A stretch of 64,000 bases of DNA from an uncultured Microbulbifer sp. (GCF_947504145.1 NZ_CANNGQ010000002.1:909920-973919); one strand, 5' to 3'; numbered from the stretch's first letter, positions 46,468 to 59,258 are shown. Translations and numbers: made by a program. The notes: generated from the sequence alone by a model not told the origin.

Positions 46468-48096
46468 ATGTCTACTTTGCAGCTAGTGCTGGCGCAAATC
46501 AATCTGTTGGTGGGGGATATTCCCGGTAATACCGACCAGGTGGTCGAAGTCGCCGGCCGCGCGCACCGGGAACACGGCGCGGATCTGGTGCTGTTTCCGG
46601 AGTTGACCCTGTGTGGCTATCCCCCGGAAGACCTTCTGTTGCGCCCGAGTATGCAGAAGCGTATTGACGCCGCCCTAGCCAGGCTGCGGGAGGCGAATCT
46701 GCCCTGCGCGGTTCTGGTGGGTTATCCCCGGGTGGTTGCCGGCACGGTACTGAACGTAGCGGGCCTGATTCAGGATGGCGAGCTGGTGGCCGAGTACGCC
46801 AAGCAGAAACTTCCCAACTTCCAGGTGTTCGATGAGCTGCGCTATTTTGTGCCCGGTGATCAGCCTTGCGTGGTGGATATCAAGGGGATACCGACCGCTA
46901 TCACCATCTGTGAAGATATATGGCACCCGGAGCCCATTGCCCAGGCGGAGCGCGCTGGGGCCCGGCTGATGTTGAATATCAACGCGTCCCCATTCCATCG
47001 GGGTAAGGCTCAGGAGCGGCTCGCGCTGCTTGGCGGGCAGGCGAAGGCCGGCAAGATGCCTATTGTCTATGTCAATTCTGTGGGTGGGCAGGACGAACTG
47101 GTATTCGACGGCGGTTCCTTTGCCGTCGATGAGAATGGCGAGTTGAGCGCTCGCGCGCCGGAGTTTATCGAGAGCCTGCTGCCGGTGACGGTGGAGGCCG
47201 CAGGCGATCGGGTGACACTTGCCAAAGGGAATGATGCCAAGCCACTCGATGGGCTGGCCTCGGTGTACCAGGCACTGGTACTCGGTGTGCGCGATTATGT
47301 GAACAAGAATGGCTTCAGGGGCGTGGTACTGGGGTTGTCGGGCGGGATTGACTCGGCACTGACACTGGCGGTAGCGGTGGATGCGCTGGGCCCGGATCGG
47401 GTCGAAGCGGTGATGATGCCATTCCGCTATACCTCGGACCTGTCGAAAAACGACGCTGCCGACCAGGCCACCCGATTGGGTGTGCACTATCGGGTAATCG
47501 GCATTGAGGGGATCTTTGACGCGGCCATGCTGGCACTGGAGAACGAGTTTGCCGGTAGTGAGCGGGATACCACGGAAGAAAACCTGCAGGCGCGTGCCCG
47601 CGGCATGTTGCTGATGGCCATTTCCAACAAGAAAGGCTTTATGGTGCTGACAACCGGCAACAAAAGCGAGATGGCAGTGGGTTATGCCACGCTCTACGGG
47701 GATATGGTCGGTGGCTACAACGCTCTCAAGGACGTCCCCAAGATCCTGGTGTACGAATTGTCCCGGTACCGTAATACCGTTTCACCGGTCATCCCGGAGA
47801 CGGTGATCACGCGCGAGCCCAGCGCCGAATTGGCGCCGGACCAGGTGGATTCCGACAGCCTGCCACCCTACGAGATACTGGATGAGATCCTGCGGCTGTA
47901 TATCGATGAGGATCACAGTGCCGCATACATCATCCGCAAAGGTTTTGATGAAGCGACCGTGATGCGCGTGGTTCGTCTGGTGGACCGCAATGAGTACAAG
48001 CGCCGCCAGGCCGCCGTGGGCGTGCGGATTTCGAAGCGTGGCTTCGGGCGAGACCGACGCTACCCCATCACCAACGGCTGGCAGGCGGGAGAGTAG
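46468..48096 (+). CDS. nadE: Glutamine-dependent NAD+ synthetase
   Basis: A 542-residue two-domain enzyme. The N-terminal nitrilase-type amidase (about 1-260) has the E-K-C triad in LFPELTLCGYPPEDL, YAKQKLPNFQVFDE and ITICEDIW. The C-terminal synthetase has the P-loop GLSGGIDSALTLAVAVDAL and GNKSEMAVGYATLYGD. It makes NAD+ from deamido-NAD with glutamine. It is divergent from pilS and ends at a strong terminator shared with bamD. Confidence 0.97.
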   Translation: MSTLQLVLAQINLLVGDIPGNTDQVVEVAGRAHREHGADLVLFPELTLCGYPPEDLLLRPSMQKRIDAALARLREANLPCAVLVGYPRVVAGTVLNVAGLIQDGELVAEYAKQKLPNFQVFDELRYFVPGDQPCVVDIKGIPTAITICEDIWHPEPIAQAERAGARLMLNINASPFHRGKAQERLALLGGQAKAGKMPIVYVNSVGGQDELVFDGGSFAVDENGELSARAPEFIESLLPVTVEAAGDRVTLAKGNDAKPLDGLASVYQALVLGVRDYVNKNGFRGVVLGLSGGIDSALTLAVAVDALGPDRVEAVMMPFRYTSDLSKNDAADQATRLGVHYRVIGIEGIFDAAMLALENEFAGSERDTTEENLQARARGMLLMAISNKKGFMVLTTGNKSEMAVGYATLYGDMVGGYNALKDVPKILVYELSRYRNTVSPVIPETVITREPSAELAPDQVDSDSLPPYEILDEILRLYIDEDHSAAYIIRKGFDEATVMRVVRLVDRNEYKRRQAAVGVRISKRGFGRDRRYPITNGWQAGE

Positions 48097-48133
48097 CGTC
48101 CGCAGAGCTTGTTTGCTCTCCATTCGTCCAAAT

Positions 48134-48169
48134 AAAAAAGGCCCCGCTGGTACCAGTGGGGCCTTTTTT
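48134..48169 (+). terminator. Bidirectional intrinsic terminator, nadE / bamD
   Basis: A6 GGCCCCGCTGG, TA loop, CCAGTGGGGCC T6; a long stem with one G-U. It separates the convergent nadE and bamD. Confidence 0.94.
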
Positions 48170-48193
48170 GTTGCCGGTCCTTCGGATCAGCGA

Positions 48194-49138
48194 TCAGAGC
48201 TCCGGCGGCAGAGGTGCATCTTCCGGGCGGTACTCGGCGTTGTACAGCTCGCGGCTGTCGAACCCACGCGGATCAGACTTCTCGAACAGGCCGAGGGTGA
48301 TGCGGTGGATAAAGCTGCGGCCGCTGGCGCCCGCGTAGTACTTGTAATTAAAGGAGCCGTCGTCGCGGAACGCCGGGTGGTGCGGGTAGTTGGTGCGCAG
48401 TACGGCCAGCGAGGTCGACTCTAACTGTGGCATTTCCAACAGGTTGTATGACTGCACCATCACTGCCAGCGCATCCGGCACCGCCGGGGTCTGCTGGAAG
48501 TTTTCCACTACATAGCGGCCGCGGTTGGCGGCGGCCAGGTAGGCGTTGCGCTTGAAGTAGTAGTTGGCCACGTGAATTTCGTAGCGGGCCAGCAGGTTGC
48601 GCAGATGGATCATGCGCTTTTGGGCGTCCGGGGCGTAACGGCTCTCCGGGTAGCGCGCCATCAACTGGGCAAAATAGGCGAAGGATTCCCGTGCTGAGCC
48701 CGGGTCGCGGCGGGTCATGTCCGTGGGCAAAAAGCGCTCAAACAGGCCACTGCCTTCGGTAAAGGACGCCAGCCCCTTCATGTAATAGGCGTAATCCACG
48801 TTGCGATGCTGCGGGTGCAGACGGATAAACCGGTCTGCTGCGGAAATTGCCGCATCATTCTGGTAATCGCGATAATAGGCGTAGATCAGTTCTAATTGAG
48901 CCTGTTCGGCGTAATTGCCAAAGGGGAAGTTGTCTTCCAGGGCCCGCAGGTTCTTGATCGCCAGCTCCCACTGGCTGGATTTGAGCTGCCGCTGGGCGGC
49001 TTCGTAGAAGGCCTGCTCGGTGCGGTTTCCAGAGGGAAGCCCCTCTTCTTCTTCATCGGTACTGGCGCACGAGGCTACCAATACAGCCAGCATTGCCAGC
49101 AATAGCGTTTTCCAGGCCTGATTATTCCAGGACCACAT
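48194..49138 (-). CDS. bamD: Outer-membrane assembly lipoprotein BamD
   Basis: About 314 residues from the ATG at 49136-49138 ([20 protein letters not shown]), with GAGGGG upstream; a longer frame lacks support. The lipobox is VASC, followed by an acidic linker. Five TPR-like repeats follow ([96 protein letters not shown]). BamD is the essential lipoprotein of the BAM complex. It is longer than E. coli BamD (245 aa), with an extended C-terminus. rluD is divergent, as in E. coli and Pseudomonas. Confidence 0.95.
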   Translation of the reverse strand: MWSWNNQAWKTLLLAMLAVLVASCASTDEEEEGLPSGNRTEQAFYEAAQRQLKSSQWELAIKNLRALEDNFPFGNYAEQAQLELIYAYYRDYQNDAAISAADRFIRLHPQHRNVDYAYYMKGLASFTEGSGLFERFLPTDMTRRDPGSARESFAYFAQLMARYPESRYAPDAQKRMIHLRNLLARYEIHVANYYFKRNAYLAAANRGRYVVENFQQTPAVPDALAVMVQSYNLLEMPQLESTSLAVLRTNYPHHPAFRDDGSFNYKYYAGASGRSFIHRITLGLFEKSDPRGFDSRELYNAEYRPEDAPLPPEL

Positions 49139-49304
49139 CGCCCCTCGCTCTATCATTATTCGTCTCAACCTTATTAAACTAGCCGCCCAAAATTCACCGG
49201 GGGCCGAAGGGCAGCTATTTAACCACAGCGCCTCGCCAGCCCAAAGTACCAGCGGCCTGCTGACAACCACATTTATTGTGTTACAGGACACTAGACCCTC
49301 TCGG

Positions 49305-50267
49305 ATGAGCAATCAAATACATATCGATATTCAAGTGCCCGCGGAGTACGCCGGGCAACGGTTTGACCAGATCGCAGCGGATTTGATCCCTGATTTTTCC
49401 CGCGCGCGTCTTCAGGCCTGGATAAAAGGCGGCCAGCTCACGGTCGACGGACGCTCCCACAAGCCCAAAGACAAGCTGTTTGGCGGCGAGCAGCTCCAGT
49501 TGCGCGCGGAACTGGAGCCCCAGGGCGAGTGGCAAGCTCAGGCGATGGACCTGAATATTGTCTACGAAGACGACAGTCTGCTGGTGGTCAATAAACCGGC
49601 GGGCCTGGTAGTACACCCCGCAGCGGGCAACCCCGACGGTACATTGCTGAATGGCTTGCTGGCGCACTGCGCGGGGCAGCAGAATATTCCCCGCGCTGGC
49701 ATAGTGCACCGTCTCGATAAAGACACCAGTGGCCTGATGGTGGTGGCAAAAACACTGCAGGCGCAGGCCGACCTGGTGAACCAGCTCAAGGCCCGCACCG
49801 TCAGCCGCCAGTATGATGCCGTTGTGCTCGGCACCCTGAGTGGTGGCGGTACCGTCGACGCCCCCATGGGGCGCCACCGTGTACACCGCCTGAAAATGGC
49901 GGTACTGCCGAATGCCAGTGCGGGGGCGAAGGAAGCGATTACTCACTATCGTCTGCAGGAGCGATTTCGCGGTCACACCCTGGTGCGCTGCCAGCTGGAA
50001 ACCGGCCGCACTCACCAGATCCGCGTGCATATGGCGCATATCCGTCATCCGCTGGTGGGCGATCCGCTGTACGGCGGGCGCAATAAACTGCCTACCGGCG
50101 CAGAGCCTGAACTGATCGAAGCACTGCAGCAGTTTCCTCGTCAGGCGCTGCACGCGGCGGAGTTGGCACTTATTCACCCGGTAACCGCCGAGACCATGCA
50201 CTGGTCGGCATCCATGCCGGAGGATATGCTCCAATTACTCGCGCTGTTACGCGCTGACAATAGCTGA
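49305..50267 (+). CDS. rluD: 23S rRNA pseudouridine synthase RluD
   Basis: A 320-residue enzyme making pseudouridines 1911, 1915 and 1917 in helix 69 of 23S rRNA. An S4 domain (about 18-75; [20 protein letters not shown]) precedes the catalytic domain with the aspartate in [18 protein letters not shown] and [13 protein letters not shown]. The ATG at 49305 is preferred over an upstream GTG. Length is close to E. coli (326). It is followed by pgeF after 31 bp. Confidence 0.96.
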   Translation: MSNQIHIDIQVPAEYAGQRFDQIAADLIPDFSRARLQAWIKGGQLTVDGRSHKPKDKLFGGEQLQLRAELEPQGEWQAQAMDLNIVYEDDSLLVVNKPAGLVVHPAAGNPDGTLLNGLLAHCAGQQNIPRAGIVHRLDKDTSGLMVVAKTLQAQADLVNQLKARTVSRQYDAVVLGTLSGGGTVDAPMGRHRVHRLKMAVLPNASAGAKEAITHYRLQERFRGHTLVRCQLETGRTHQIRVHMAHIRHPLVGDPLYGGRNKLPTGAEPELIEALQQFPRQALHAAELALIHPVTAETMHWSASMPEDMLQLLALLRADNS

Positions 50268-50298
50268 ATACAAACCACTGATTTCCACAGGATTGCCC

Positions 50299-51060
50299 AT
50301 GGCTGCCGACCACTACCTCAAACCCGAATGGCCTGCGCCCGCCAACGTGCGCGCTGCTGTTACCCTGCGCCGGGACGGAAGCAGTGAGGGACCCTATGCA
50401 GAATTCAATCTTGCCGACCACGTTGGGGATTCGCCGGACGCGGTGGCCGCAAATCGCCAGCAGCTGCAACAGGAGTTGAGCCTACCCAGTGCGCCGCAAT
50501 GGCTGGAACAGATTCACAGCGATAAGGCGGTCCAGGCACAGAATGATGGCAAGGTGCGCACCGCGGACGCGAGTTTCACCACTGACAAAGAGATTGTGTG
50601 CGCAGTGCTCACCGCCGATTGCCTGCCGCTGTTGGTGTGCAATCGCGATGGCTCTGAAGTGGCGGCGATCCACGCGGGCTGGCGCGGCCTGACTGGTGGT
50701 GTTATCCGCGAGACGATTCACGCCCTGTCGAGTGCACCGGAAGATTTGCTGGTCTGGCTCGGCCCGGCCATCGGGCCTGAAGCATTTGAGTGTGGGGTGG
50801 ATGTATTGGAGGCTGCATTCGAGTCTTCCTTGAGCGAACCCCATGCGGAAGCCATCGCCAAATGCTTTGTCCCCCACGCGAACAAACCGTTGCACTTCCT
50901 TGCGGATATCTACGCCCTTGGGCGCGCCGAGCTGGCGGAGTTGGGAGTCACGCAGGTTTTTGGTGGTGACCGCTGTACCGTTCGTGAAGACGCCGAGTTC
51001 TTTTCCTATCGCCGCGACGGCGATACCGGCCGAATGGCTTCACTGATCTGGTTTGAATAA
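50299..51060 (+). CDS. pgeF: Multicopper-polyphenol-oxidase-like (YfiH/PgeF) family protein
   Basis: A 253-residue YfiH/DUF152 protein with the metal/active residues in ADCLPLLVCN, AAIHAGWRGL and GPAIGPEAFECGVDV. The family was named laccase; E. coli members act on purine nucleosides or prevent mis-incorporation of serine into peptidoglycan. The start is the ATG at 50299 with AGGA upstream. It lies between rluD and clpB, the common gammaproteobacterial order. Confidence 0.93.
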   Translation: MAADHYLKPEWPAPANVRAAVTLRRDGSSEGPYAEFNLADHVGDSPDAVAANRQQLQQELSLPSAPQWLEQIHSDKAVQAQNDGKVRTADASFTTDKEIVCAVLTADCLPLLVCNRDGSEVAAIHAGWRGLTGGVIRETIHALSSAPEDLLVWLGPAIGPEAFECGVDVLEAAFESSLSEPHAEAIAKCFVPHANKPLHFLADIYALGRAELAELGVTQVFGGDRCTVREDAEFFSYRRDGDTGRMASLIWFE

Positions 51061-51093
51061 CGTTCCGAACGGTGGATGTGCTCTCTCCTCCCG

Positions 51094-51121
51094 CTTGAAA
51101 AGCCGCCGTCAGCCCGCAAAT
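51094..51121 (+). promoter_or_regulatory. Heat-shock (sigma-32) promoter of clpB
   Basis: CTTGAA (51094-51099), 14-nt spacer, CCGCAAAT (51114-51121), close to the CCCCATNT consensus and with the same spacing as the grpE promoter. It is about 100 bp before the clpB ATG. Confidence 0.75.
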
Positions 51122-51160
51122 TACTGATCAGCACTAGACTGTATTCGTCATTGCGTTTCC

Positions 51161-51189
51161 ACGCGTCGTCTTTTCCGTTTTCGACGCGT
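51161..51189 (+). promoter_or_regulatory. Hairpin in the clpB leader
   Basis: ACGCGTCG (51161-51168) pairs with CGACGCGT (51182-51189), 8 bp with a U-rich 13-nt loop. It ends 8 bp before the ribosome site AGGAGAGG (51198-51205), so it may influence translation of clpB. Confidence 0.45.
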
Positions 51190-51216
51190 TCATGATCAGG
51201 AGAGGGCCCGAGTACC

Positions 51217-53823
<2,607 letters not shown>

Positions 53824-53882
53824 TACCGTCTGTTGTAGTAGGGGCATGCCCACGGACGGGCAGTAATCAATGGATTTGACGT

Positions 53883-55079
53883 ATGGCACTGGCAGGGCAG
53901 ATCTTTAACCGGCGCATGCTGTGGATGCTGCTGGGTTGCCTGCTGGTTTTTGGCGGTATTTTTGCGTTCAAAGTGTTCGGCAACTACATGATGAACCAGG
54001 CTCTGGACAACATGGCGTTGCCGCCCGCTACCGTTACCACGGCCCGGGCCGAGCAGCAGCGTTGGCAGAACACTCTGAGCGCCGTGGGCAGCCTGCGCGC
54101 CGTCAACGGCGTAGATGTGACCACCCAGGCACAGGGGGAGGTTCAAGCCATTTATTTTGAATCCGGTCAGCGGGTCAATAAAGGCACCGTGTTGGCAGAG
54201 CTGACGGCGGCGCCGGAAACGGCACAGATTGAAGTGCTTGAAGCTGAGCGGCGCTTGGCCGAGCGGGATTTCAAGCGTATTTCCGAGCTGTATGAGAAAG
54301 GCGTGGCGACCCTGCGCGAACTGGATCAAGCCCAGGCCACCCTGGATCAGGTAGTGGCCAATCTGGCGGTACAGCGCGCCACCATTCGCGAGCGAACCAT
54401 CAGCGCTCCGTTTTCCGGCCAGCTGGGAATCCGGCAGATCGATCTCGGGCAGAATGTAGCACCGGGCGATGCGGTGGTTTCCCTGCAGCAGCTGCAACCC
54501 ATCTTCGTAGACTTCTCACTTTCCGAACGGGATTTTTCCCGTGTGCAACAGGGGCAGGGCGTCACACTGATCGCAACCGCGGTTCCGGAGAAGACATTTC
54601 AGGGGCGGATCACCGCCATCAACCCCACCATCGACCCCCGCAATCGTACGTTCATCCTACAGGCCACCCTGGAGAATGCCGAGCAGCTGTTGCGCCCGGG
54701 AATGTTCGCGGATGTGTCGGTTAAAGTGGAAAATTTCCGTACCGTCGTCGTGGTGCCGCGCACATCGATTAGCTATGCCCCTTATGGCAATTCCATTTTT
54801 GTCATTCGCAAAGCGGACAAAGAGGCCTGGGAAAAAGCAAACGCAGGTGCGAGAAACCGGCAGGGGCAGGAAATGCAGCCGCCTGACTGGATCGCCATGA
54901 AGCGATTTGTGAAGACGGGAGAAGTACGCGGTGACCTGATTGAGATTACCGAGGGCGTAAAAGCGGGAGAGCAGGTGGCAACCAGCGGGCTGTTGAAGCT
55001 GCGCAACGAAGGCGCGGTGATCATCAACAATGAAAACCCGCCCCCGGATCAGCTGGCCCCGAAACCGGATAACAGTTAG
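53883..55079 (+). CDS. RND efflux pump periplasmic adaptor
   Basis: A 398-residue membrane-fusion protein with one N-terminal transmembrane anchor (LWMLLGCLLVFGGIFAFKVF). A lipoyl/coiled-coil region follows: QGEVQAIYFESGQRVNKGTV, then a hairpin around EAERRLAERDFKRISELYEK, then RTISAPFSGQLGIRQIDLGQ. Beta-barrel and C-terminal domains end in KLRNEGAVIINN. It links the inner-membrane pump encoded next to an outer-membrane channel. It resembles MexC/VexC-like HAE1 adaptors; the substrate is unknown. The gap to the pump gene is 29 bp. Confidence 0.93.
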   Translation: MALAGQIFNRRMLWMLLGCLLVFGGIFAFKVFGNYMMNQALDNMALPPATVTTARAEQQRWQNTLSAVGSLRAVNGVDVTTQAQGEVQAIYFESGQRVNKGTVLAELTAAPETAQIEVLEAERRLAERDFKRISELYEKGVATLRELDQAQATLDQVVANLAVQRATIRERTISAPFSGQLGIRQIDLGQNVAPGDAVVSLQQLQPIFVDFSLSERDFSRVQQGQGVTLIATAVPEKTFQGRITAINPTIDPRNRTFILQATLENAEQLLRPGMFADVSVKVENFRTVVVVPRTSISYAPYGNSIFVIRKADKEAWEKANAGARNRQGQEMQPPDWIAMKRFVKTGEVRGDLIEITEGVKAGEQVATSGLLKLRNEGAVIINNENPPPDQLAPKPDNS

Positions 55080-55108
55080 CGATCGCCGAAGCCTGGCAAG
55101 GATGCCGT

Positions 55109-58100
55109 GTGAATTTTACCGATATCTTTATTCGCAAACCGGTACTGGCCTGTGTGGTCAGCCTGTTTATATTCCTGCTCGGCCTGCGCTCGACCTCCGA
55201 ATTGAATGTGCGCCAGTATCCGGAGCTGGAAAATGCGGTGATCACGATCACCACCGTGTATGTGGGTGCAGACTCGGACTTGGTTCAGGGGTTTATCACC
55301 ACGCCGCTGGAGCAGGAAATCGCCAGCGCCGACGGGCTCGACTATATCGTCTCCACCAGTGTGCAGGGCGTGTCGGTGATTCAGGCATATGTGCGGCTGG
55401 ACTACGACCCCAACGAGGTGCTCACCCAGATTGTTGCCAAGGTCAATAAGCTGCGCAACGAATTACCACTGGAATCCGAAGACTCGACGGTGGACCTGGC
55501 AGTGGGCGAGACGATCGCCGCTATGTACCTGTCGTTTTCCTCGGAAATTTTGAATAACAATGAGATCACCGATTACATCACCCGGGTGGTGCAGCCCAAG
55601 CTTTCTACGGTTGCCGGTGTGCAGCGCGCAGCGCTGCTTGGCAACCGTACCTTTGCCATGCGCATCTGGTTACGGCCAGAAGCTATGGCCGCGCAGGGTG
55701 TAACCCCCGGGGATGTGAGCAACGCACTGCGGCAAAACAATGTGCTTGCGGCCGTGGGGGAAACCAAGGGCACGCGGGTGGCCATCGATATTCGTGCAGA
55801 TACGGATATCGCCTCGGAAGCCGAGTTCCGCAAACTGGTGGTGCGTGCTGACGATGATCAGTTGGTGCGGCTTGAAGATGTGGCCGACGTGGAGCTGGGG
55901 TCGGAATCCTACGATACATCGGTCACCTTCAATGGCCGTTCGGCAACCTTTGTTGCCGTGGAGGTGGCCCCCGATGCCAACGCCCTGGATGTCATTGCGG
56001 ATGTGCGGGAAAAACTGCACGGCGAAATCTTCCCGCAACTGCCCGAGGGGATGATTGGTGATATCCCCTACGACAGCACCGAGTATATTCAGGACTCCAT
56101 TAACGAGGTGATCAAGACCATTGCCGAGGCGGTGTTGATTGTCATCGTGGTGATCTACCTGTTCCTGGGTTCGTTGCGCAGCGTGATCATTCCGGCAGTG
56201 GCGGTACCCTTGTCACTGGTCGGCGCCATGTTCCTGATGTTGTTGATGGGGTTTTCCATCAACCTGTTGACGCTTCTTGCAATGGTACTGGCGATCGGCA
56301 TTGTGGTGGATGATGCCATCATCGTGCTGGAGAACGTGCATCGCCATATTGAAGAGGGAATGTCACCAGAGGATGCGGCGTTAAAAGGGGCGCGCGAGCT
56401 GGCCTGGCCCATTGTGGCAATGACCACCACCCTGATTGCGGTGTACCTGCCGATCGGTTTTCTCGGCGGACTTACGGGCACGTTGTTTGTGGAGTTTGCA
56501 TTTTCCCTGGCAGGTGCGGTGCTCTTGTCCGGTGTGGTGGCGTTGACGCTGTCGCCCATGATGGCGGCAAAGGTGCTGAAGCCGCAGGATGGCAGGCGCA
56601 GCAACCGCTTTGAAGTCTGGCTGGAGCGAAGGCTTGATGGGCTGGAATCCACTTATCGTCGCCGCCTGCATGGTGCGCTGGATGATCGCCTGGTGATCCT
56701 GCTGTTCGGGCTGATCGTACTCGCCAGCTGTTACTTCCTGTTTATCACTTCTCCCAGCGAGCTTGAGCCCAAAGAAGATCGCGGCTTTGTGTTGGGTATC
56801 GCCAGTGCGGACTCTTTCGCCACCATCGATTATATGGAGCAGTACACCGCGGAGATCAATGGCGTGCGCGATCGTCATCCCGAGGTGGAAAACCTGTTTC
56901 TTCTGAACGGTGTGGGTGGTTCCGGAGACAGCAGCAACAGCGCCATTGCCGGTTTTGTGTTGTCTTCCTGGAACAAGCGGGATAAAGGCACCCATGAAAT
57001 GCAGTTGCTGATCAACAATGAGGTGTCACAGATTGCGGGGCTCAAAATCGCGACATTTGTGCCGCCGAGTCTGCCCACAGCTGGTGGTCAATTACCGGTA
57101 GAGTTCGTGATAGGCACCACCGAACCCATTGCCAGCCTTGCGGGATTTTCGGAAGAAATCATGGCGCGGGCGCTGGAAAGCCGTAAGTTTATTTTTCTCG
57201 ATTCGAATTTGAAGCTGGACAAGCCGCGCCTCTCGGTGGTGATCGACCGCGATAAGGCGGCGTCTATCGGTGTAACCATGGCGGATGTGGCGAGGGAGCT
57301 GGGCTCCATGATGTCCGGGGCCTACACCAATCGCTTTTCGCTGGAAAACCGAAGTTACAAGGTGATTCCGCAGGTGGTGCGGGCGAATCGCCTGAGCGGC
57401 GATCAACTGAAGCAGTACTATATCCGCGCCGGCGACGGAACCCTGGTGCCCCTGTCGACCCTGGTGCGCCTGCGCGAAACCGTCGAGCCTCAGCAGTTGA
57501 AACGCTTCCAACAATTGAATGCGGTGACCATCTCCGGCGTGCCGCGCCCGGGGATTCCCCTGGGCGAAGCCTTGGGTGTGCTTGAATCGGCAGCGGAGGA
57601 AATACTCCCACGAGAATATTCCACGGACTATTCCGGCCAGTCCCGTCAATATAAAAATGAAGGTTCGGATCTACTGCTGACGTTTGCCTTTGCCATGATC
57701 GTGATCTACCTGGTTCTCGCCGCCCAGTTCGAGTCCTGGCGCGACCCGCTGATCATGCTGGTGACTGTCCCCATGAGCGTGTGCGGGGCGATGATCTTTG
57801 TCAGCCTCGGGTTGACCACATTGAACATTTACACGCAGGTTGGATTGGTGACCTTGATTGGGGTTATTTCCAAGCACGGTATCCTGATCGTGGAGTTTGC
57901 CAATCAGTTGCAACTGCAGGGCCGGAGCAAGCGCGAGGCGATTGAGGAGGCTTCGAGTATCCGTTTGCGTCCGATTCTGATGACGACGGCCTCACTGGTA
58001 CTGGCAATGGTGCCATTGTTGCTTGCAGCGGGGCCCGGCGGCGGAGCGCGGTTTGCCATGGGCTTGGTGGTGGCGTCGGGTATGAGTATCGGCACCCTGT

Positions 58101-58210
58101 TTACCCTGTTTGTGGTGCCGGCGATGTATCTGTACCTGGGAAGGGATTACGCTGGAGGGAAGCAGTTTGAGAGGGGTGGCCCGGCGGAGAAGAGTGCTCC
58201 CGCCGGGTAG
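55109..58210 (+). CDS. RND multidrug efflux transporter (AcrB/HAE1 type)
   Basis: A 1033-residue inner-membrane pump, starting at GTG. RND landmarks are the first membrane helix (NFTDIFIRKPVLACVVSLF), a large periplasmic domain, TM4 with the proton-relay acidic pair (AIGIVVDDAIIVLENVHRHI), and FEFAFSLAGAV-type helices. Twelve membrane segments and two large loops fit. Family pumps expel antibiotics, detergents or metabolites. With the adaptor it forms a two-gene unit without a TolC gene nearby. A convergent gene follows. Confidence 0.95.
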   Translation: MNFTDIFIRKPVLACVVSLFIFLLGLRSTSELNVRQYPELENAVITITTVYVGADSDLVQGFITTPLEQEIASADGLDYIVSTSVQGVSVIQAYVRLDYDPNEVLTQIVAKVNKLRNELPLESEDSTVDLAVGETIAAMYLSFSSEILNNNEITDYITRVVQPKLSTVAGVQRAALLGNRTFAMRIWLRPEAMAAQGVTPGDVSNALRQNNVLAAVGETKGTRVAIDIRADTDIASEAEFRKLVVRADDDQLVRLEDVADVELGSESYDTSVTFNGRSATFVAVEVAPDANALDVIADVREKLHGEIFPQLPEGMIGDIPYDSTEYIQDSINEVIKTIAEAVLIVIVVIYLFLGSLRSVIIPAVAVPLSLVGAMFLMLLMGFSINLLTLLAMVLAIGIVVDDAIIVLENVHRHIEEGMSPEDAALKGARELAWPIVAMTTTLIAVYLPIGFLGGLTGTLFVEFAFSLAGAVLLSGVVALTLSPMMAAKVLKPQDGRRSNRFEVWLERRLDGLESTYRRRLHGALDDRLVILLFGLIVLASCYFLFITSPSELEPKEDRGFVLGIASADSFATIDYMEQYTAEINGVRDRHPEVENLFLLNGVGGSGDSSNSAIAGFVLSSWNKRDKGTHEMQLLINNEVSQIAGLKIATFVPPSLPTAGGQLPVEFVIGTTEPIASLAGFSEEIMARALESRKFIFLDSNLKLDKPRLSVVIDRDKAASIGVTMADVARELGSMMSGAYTNRFSLENRSYKVIPQVVRANRLSGDQLKQYYIRAGDGTLVPLSTLVRLRETVEPQQLKRFQQLNAVTISGVPRPGIPLGEALGVLESAAEEILPREYSTDYSGQSRQYKNEGSDLLLTFAFAMIVIYLVLAAQFESWRDPLIMLVTVPMSVCGAMIFVSLGLTTLNIYTQVGLVTLIGVISKHGILIVEFANQLQLQGRSKREAIEEASSIRLRPILMTTASLVLAMVPLLLAAGPGGGARFAMGLVVASGMSIGTLFTLFVVPAMYLYLGRDYAGGKQFERGGPAEKSAPAG

Positions 58211-58232
58211 GGGCGCCGTATAGGGCCAGATA

Positions 58233-58727
58233 TCAGCAGTTTGTCTGCAGGATTTGGCGGGTTCGCTGGATGCGCTGCTGGCGCTCCTCTTCTGGCAGCA
58301 CGCGGTAATTGCCGCTGGCGTCGATTTCGCGTATCCGTGCGTGGCTTTCCAGTTCCTGAATCCGCTGTTGTGCGCTGCGGCAGCGCTGAGCGCGGGCGGC
58401 CATCTCGGCGTCACTGGGCCGGTTGTTCGCGGTGTCCTGCCCCGTTTGCTGGGTGGGCTGTGCCGCCTGGGTAGCCGGCTTGTTCTTCTCCGCTTCGGCG
58501 GCGGTTTCCAGTTTGCGCTTGTCGACCAGCGCCTGCTGTTCACTCTGCCAGTGTTTGTAGCGCGCCGATTTGGGTGCTTTCACCACCTCTACCTTTTCCT
58601 TCTGGGGAGGCTGAGAACCAAAGTGCACCACGCCATCCTCGTCCACCCACTTGTATATACCATCGGCCTGTGCGGCCGCCGCCAGCAGGCTCAGCGACAG
58701 GGTGAGTGTTGTAACTAAAGTGCGCAT
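58233..58727 (-). CDS. DUF4124 domain-containing periplasmic protein
   Basis: A 164-residue protein from the ATG at 58725-58727 with a signal peptide cut near AAAQA. The DUF4124 domain at its N-terminus is IYKWVDEDGVVHFGSQPP, a beta-strand pair often seen in gammaproteobacterial secreted proteins. A Gln/Lys-rich coiled-coil part follows and a C-terminal Arg/Gln-rich helix (RQQRIQRTRQILQTNC). The role is unknown. It is convergent with the efflux pump. Confidence 0.85.
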   Translation of the reverse strand: MRTLVTTLTLSLSLLAAAAQADGIYKWVDEDGVVHFGSQPPQKEKVEVVKAPKSARYKHWQSEQQALVDKRKLETAAEAEKNKPATQAAQPTQQTGQDTANNRPSDAEMAARAQRCRSAQQRIQELESHARIREIDASGNYRVLPEEERQQRIQRTRQILQTNC

Positions 58728-58898
58728 GGGAGAGCCGCCTTGATCTGTGAGTATTCTTGTCATTTTGTATTGGTATCGGGCTGGCGCGAAATTCGCGTAG
58801 CATCCGCATTGTAACGGGCAGGGGTGGGGACATCGCAACCCAGTTAACACTTTATACGCAGGAAAGGTGCCCGGAGTATCGCTGGCGCCGATCACTGG

Positions 58899-58926
58899 TT
58901 GACACCCGGGTCACAAACTGGACAAT
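58899..58926 (+). promoter_or_regulatory. Candidate promoter of ilvI-ilvH-ilvC
   Basis: TTGACA (58899-58904), 16-nt spacer, GACAAT (58921-58926). If used, the ilvI mRNA would have a leader of about 330 nt. Confidence 0.45.
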
Positions 58927-59082
58927 TTGCCCCTTACTCGGCGAAGTAGATGTTCCCGCAACACCCTGCGGCTCGCACTCTCTCCCCGGTGGGTTAACCG
59001 CCCACCTCCTCCTGCCGAGGAGGCCCTCCCCATCTGGAGGCCTTGGTGCCCGCGCTCCGGTTCCGCTACCGGTCGGGGACCA

Positions 59083-59134
59083 CGCAGATTTTGCGTTGCC
59101 GTGAAGTTATCCTAAAAAACGGGCTGAATCTGCG
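59083..59134 (+). promoter_or_regulatory. Inverted repeat upstream of ilvI
   Basis: CGCAGATT (59083-59090) and AATCTGCG (59127-59134), 8 bp perfect and 36 nt apart. It might be a regulator site or the stem of a leader structure. Confidence 0.35.
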
Positions 59135-59258
59135 TTTAAGGCTGATATTTATCACGCTTTTCCTTTAGAATCGCCGTCTGGCTTTCGCGCCGCCCGGCTA
59201 TTCTGTGGTTTGTGGATGATGCGGATCCTAAGAATTGGGAAATTTTGAGGGGGCTCAA

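Larger units (their letters stand above)
58728..59258. other. Upstream region of ilvI (531 bp without a gene)
   Basis: A gene-free region with a candidate sigma-70 promoter (58899-58926) and an inverted repeat (59083-59134). A small frame near 58955 (MFPQHPAARTLSPVG) has no branched-chain codons and is not a classical ilv leader peptide. Several GC-rich palindromes (for example CCTCCT/AGGAGG near 59008-59023) could form a leader fold. Confidence 0.5.

Noticed and set aside
58950..58998. Leader peptide for ilvI attenuation
   Set aside because: The short frame MFPQHPAARTLSPVG contains only one Leu and one Val and no Ile, so it cannot sense branched-chain amino acids in the classical way.
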